From Trichocoleus sp. FACHB-46 (GTDB lineage Bacteria; Cyanobacteriota; Cyanobacteriia; FACHB-46), in NCBI RefSeq assembly GCF_014695385.1, contig NZ_JACJOD010000022.1, forward strand, positions 1 through 64,000: a stretch of 64,000 bases of DNA. The letters run 5' to 3'. The translations under genes were made by a program, and so were the position numbers. The notes under the pieces were generated by a model that saw only the letters and a list, made by a program, of their open reading frames with translations, ran no database searches and had not been told where the DNA came from. Positions 62,914 through 64,000 of this stretch are shown in pieces (the first letter of the stretch is position 1; the number at the start of each line of letters is the position of its first letter).

Positions 62914-63537
62914 CTATTCCCAACCCAGAGGCGGTTCAATTAAAGATTGATCAGATTTGCCAACTGTTACTCCTGGCTTATCCACAATTTTGACTGTGGT
63001 TGCTTGTGGCCCCTCTTCTCCGTCTTCCACAAAGAAACGCACACCTGTGCCAATTTCCAGGCGATCGAAATCATCGTGGAGGACGCTATTACGGTGGAAG
63101 TAGATATCTTGACCATCTAGAGTTTTGATAAAGCCGTATCCTTCTTCCCGAAAGATTTTGTTGACTAAGGCAGTCGTCTCATAGGGTTCTTGGTTTTGAG
63201 ACTTATCACTTTCGTGCTGACGTTTGGTGAGTTTGCTTAGCTGGCGACGTGCGGCGCTGAAAGCATCCCGAATCACAGTATCGAGTTCAACATATTGCGT
63301 TTCTTCTCCAGGGTTAGAGTCAGCCACTAATTCATGCCCAGGAGGTACAGTCATATCAATGCGGACTCGGTAAGGAGAACCGCTGCGAGGGCGATCGTGG
63401 ATTTTTTCTACAGCAATATGGCAACTGCTAATGTGGTCACAAACTTCTTCTAATTTGGCAACCTTTTCATGAATGAGAGCATCGATCGCGGCTGTTTTCT
63501 CAACATCACGATAGGTGACTTCTAAAGGAACTTTCAT
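62914..63537 (-). CDS. HPF/RaiA-like ribosome-associated protein fused to a cold-shock domain
   Basis: 207 residues. Residues 1-~110 are an HPF/YfiA/sigma-54-modulation-type fold (MKVPLEVTYRDVEKTAAIDALI...VEKIHDRPRSGSPY). Residues ~122-190 are a cold-shock-like S1 fold (VNKIFREEGYGFIKTLDGQD, YFHRNSVL) with the RNP1-like GYGFI and RNP2-like IYFHR. HPF blocks the 30S decoding site in the dark or under starvation; the added cold-shock domain may bind mRNA or rRNA. GGAGAG precedes the ATG. Confidence 0.88.
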   Translation of the reverse strand: MKVPLEVTYRDVEKTAAIDALIHEKVAKLEEVCDHISSCHIAVEKIHDRPRSGSPYRVRIDMTVPPGHELVADSNPGEETQYVELDTVIRDAFSAARRQLSKLTKRQHESDKSQNQEPYETTALVNKIFREEGYGFIKTLDGQDIYFHRNSVLHDDFDRLEIGTGVRFFVEDGEEGPQATTVKIVDKPGVTVGKSDQSLIEPPLGWE

Positions 63538-63943
63538 ATTGGTCTCTCCAATGATTAGGCACTTCAGGCTTGGAGTAGAAATTGAAGCCCTCCTGAATAG
63601 GGGAGGACTTCAATTTCTACTAAAACCAGAAATACTCGGAAATGAAGCTATGACCTCAGACAACCCCGCACTACTTCCACAACGGTATGCGTGGAGCTAG
63701 CTAAATTATTTCGGTCAAAGCCGCTGAAGTCAGAGCTAAAGCTGGATTTGAAATACTGCTTTCGATCATGCTATGCGGCGATCGCTGCGGCGGATTCTAT
63801 CGCAATACAGAAATCAAAACTCAGTTGTGCCTCTAACGGCTTAGGCAGCTTGACTGAGGCGGTTATGGGGTCAAGTGCTAACCTGAGACTGACTAACCCC
63901 CAACGGGCGATCGCGTTCTGCCAGTACCCGCTTCAAATTCTAC
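63538..63943. other. 406-bp region without a clear gene
   Basis: Contains the long inverted repeat at 63575-63620 and two HIP1 sites. No start or Shine-Dalgarno was convincing. Confidence 0.5.
63575..63620. repeat. 46-bp inverted repeat, hairpin element
   Basis: Left arm GTAGAAATTGAAGCCCTCC pairs with GGAGGACTTCAATTTCTAC with a single mismatch and an 8-nt loop. The size and the GAAG...CTTC arms recall the subterminal hairpins of IS200/IS605 elements and their MITE remnants; no transposase is adjacent. Confidence 0.75.
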
Positions 63944-64000
63944 CTACAGCAAGGTCAGGCTGTGCTGCTCCAGCCAGTCAAAGATTTGATCTAATTGGGT
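63944..64000 (-). CDS. C-terminal end of a gene continuing beyond the window
   Basis: Read on the minus strand, the last 57 bases give an open frame ending TQLDQIFDWLEQHSLTLL then TAG (63944-63946). The residue pattern looks like a genuine amphipathic C-terminal helix. The family cannot be named from 18 residues. Confidence 0.45.
   Translation of the reverse strand, partial: TQLDQIFDWLEQHSLTLL

Noticed and set aside
1-64000. tRNA, rRNA, tmRNA or known riboswitch genes
   Set aside because: I scanned the intergenic stretches longer than 150 bases for cloverleaf, T-loop GTTCRANYC and common riboswitch cores and saw none; a covariance search would be decisive.

Overview
This window is chromosomal DNA from a cyanobacterium, most likely a filamentous form close to Leptolyngbya, Trichocoleus or Oculatella. 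The genus is an inference from gene content only. The evidence is the dense scatter of the HIP1 octamer GCGATCGC, a photosystem II S4-domain protein gene, DUF1822 genes, CHAT/WD40 giants, an ethylene-receptor-like histidine kinase and an AarF/ABC1 kinase of cyanobacterial type. I found no rRNA or tRNA genes, no CRISPR array and no intact insertion sequence.

Layout. 1-4142: 3' part of a giant RTX/cadherin-like exoprotein. 4210-7824 (minus): a PEP-CTERM integral membrane VIT/VWA protein and a small membrane protein. 8013-14365 (plus): module A, a tightly packed operon of sigma-like factor, DUF1822 protein and CHAT-nSTAND-TM-14xWD40 protein, meeting an SMR transporter gene end to end. 14729-25746: metabolic and housekeeping genes (GH1 glycosidase, diacylglycerol-type glycosyltransferase, DCC protein, DUF697 GTPase, C39-like peptidase, ene-reductase plus thioredoxin with a divergent ArsR regulator, GNAT, RlmI-like methyltransferase). 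26117-30367 (minus): an AT-rich island without HIP1 sites carrying a caspase-NTPase-TPR protein and an EACC1-like small membrane protein, a predicted conflict system. 30817-35405: an unknown protein, an alcohol dehydrogenase broken by one nonsense codon, an AarF kinase and a mannose-1-phosphate guanylyltransferase. 35567-39649 (minus): a three-gene phosphorelay headed by an ethylene-receptor-like kinase. 39809-44237: subtilase, PrcB-like lipoprotein, SpoIID/LytB protein. 44343-53395: acyltransferase, membrane proteins, secreted proteins, MidA-like methyltransferase, DedA, DUF1206, PSII S4 protein, TPR protein. 53546-61508 (plus): module B, in which a second sigma-like/DUF1822/CHAT trio is preceded by a PspA-like coiled-coil protein, a membrane-anchored periplasmic-binding protein and a TIGR04222/GRDP-like membrane protein. 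61519-64000: a small membrane protein, msrA, an HPF/cold-shock fusion and the tail of another gene.

The main discovery candidate is the duplicated sigma-like + DUF1822 + CHAT module. Both CHAT proteins keep the His/Cys dyad on the N-terminal side of a single membrane segment, and both carry a sensor-like domain on the other side: a double WD40 propeller in A and a type-1 periplasmic-binding domain in B. This suggests transmembrane receptors whose CHAT protease acts on a co-encoded DUF1822/sigma-like pair, by analogy with the CHAT protease/Csx30/sigma arrangement of type III-E CRISPR systems. With the caspase/EACC1 locus, three caspase-clan systems lie within 64 kb.
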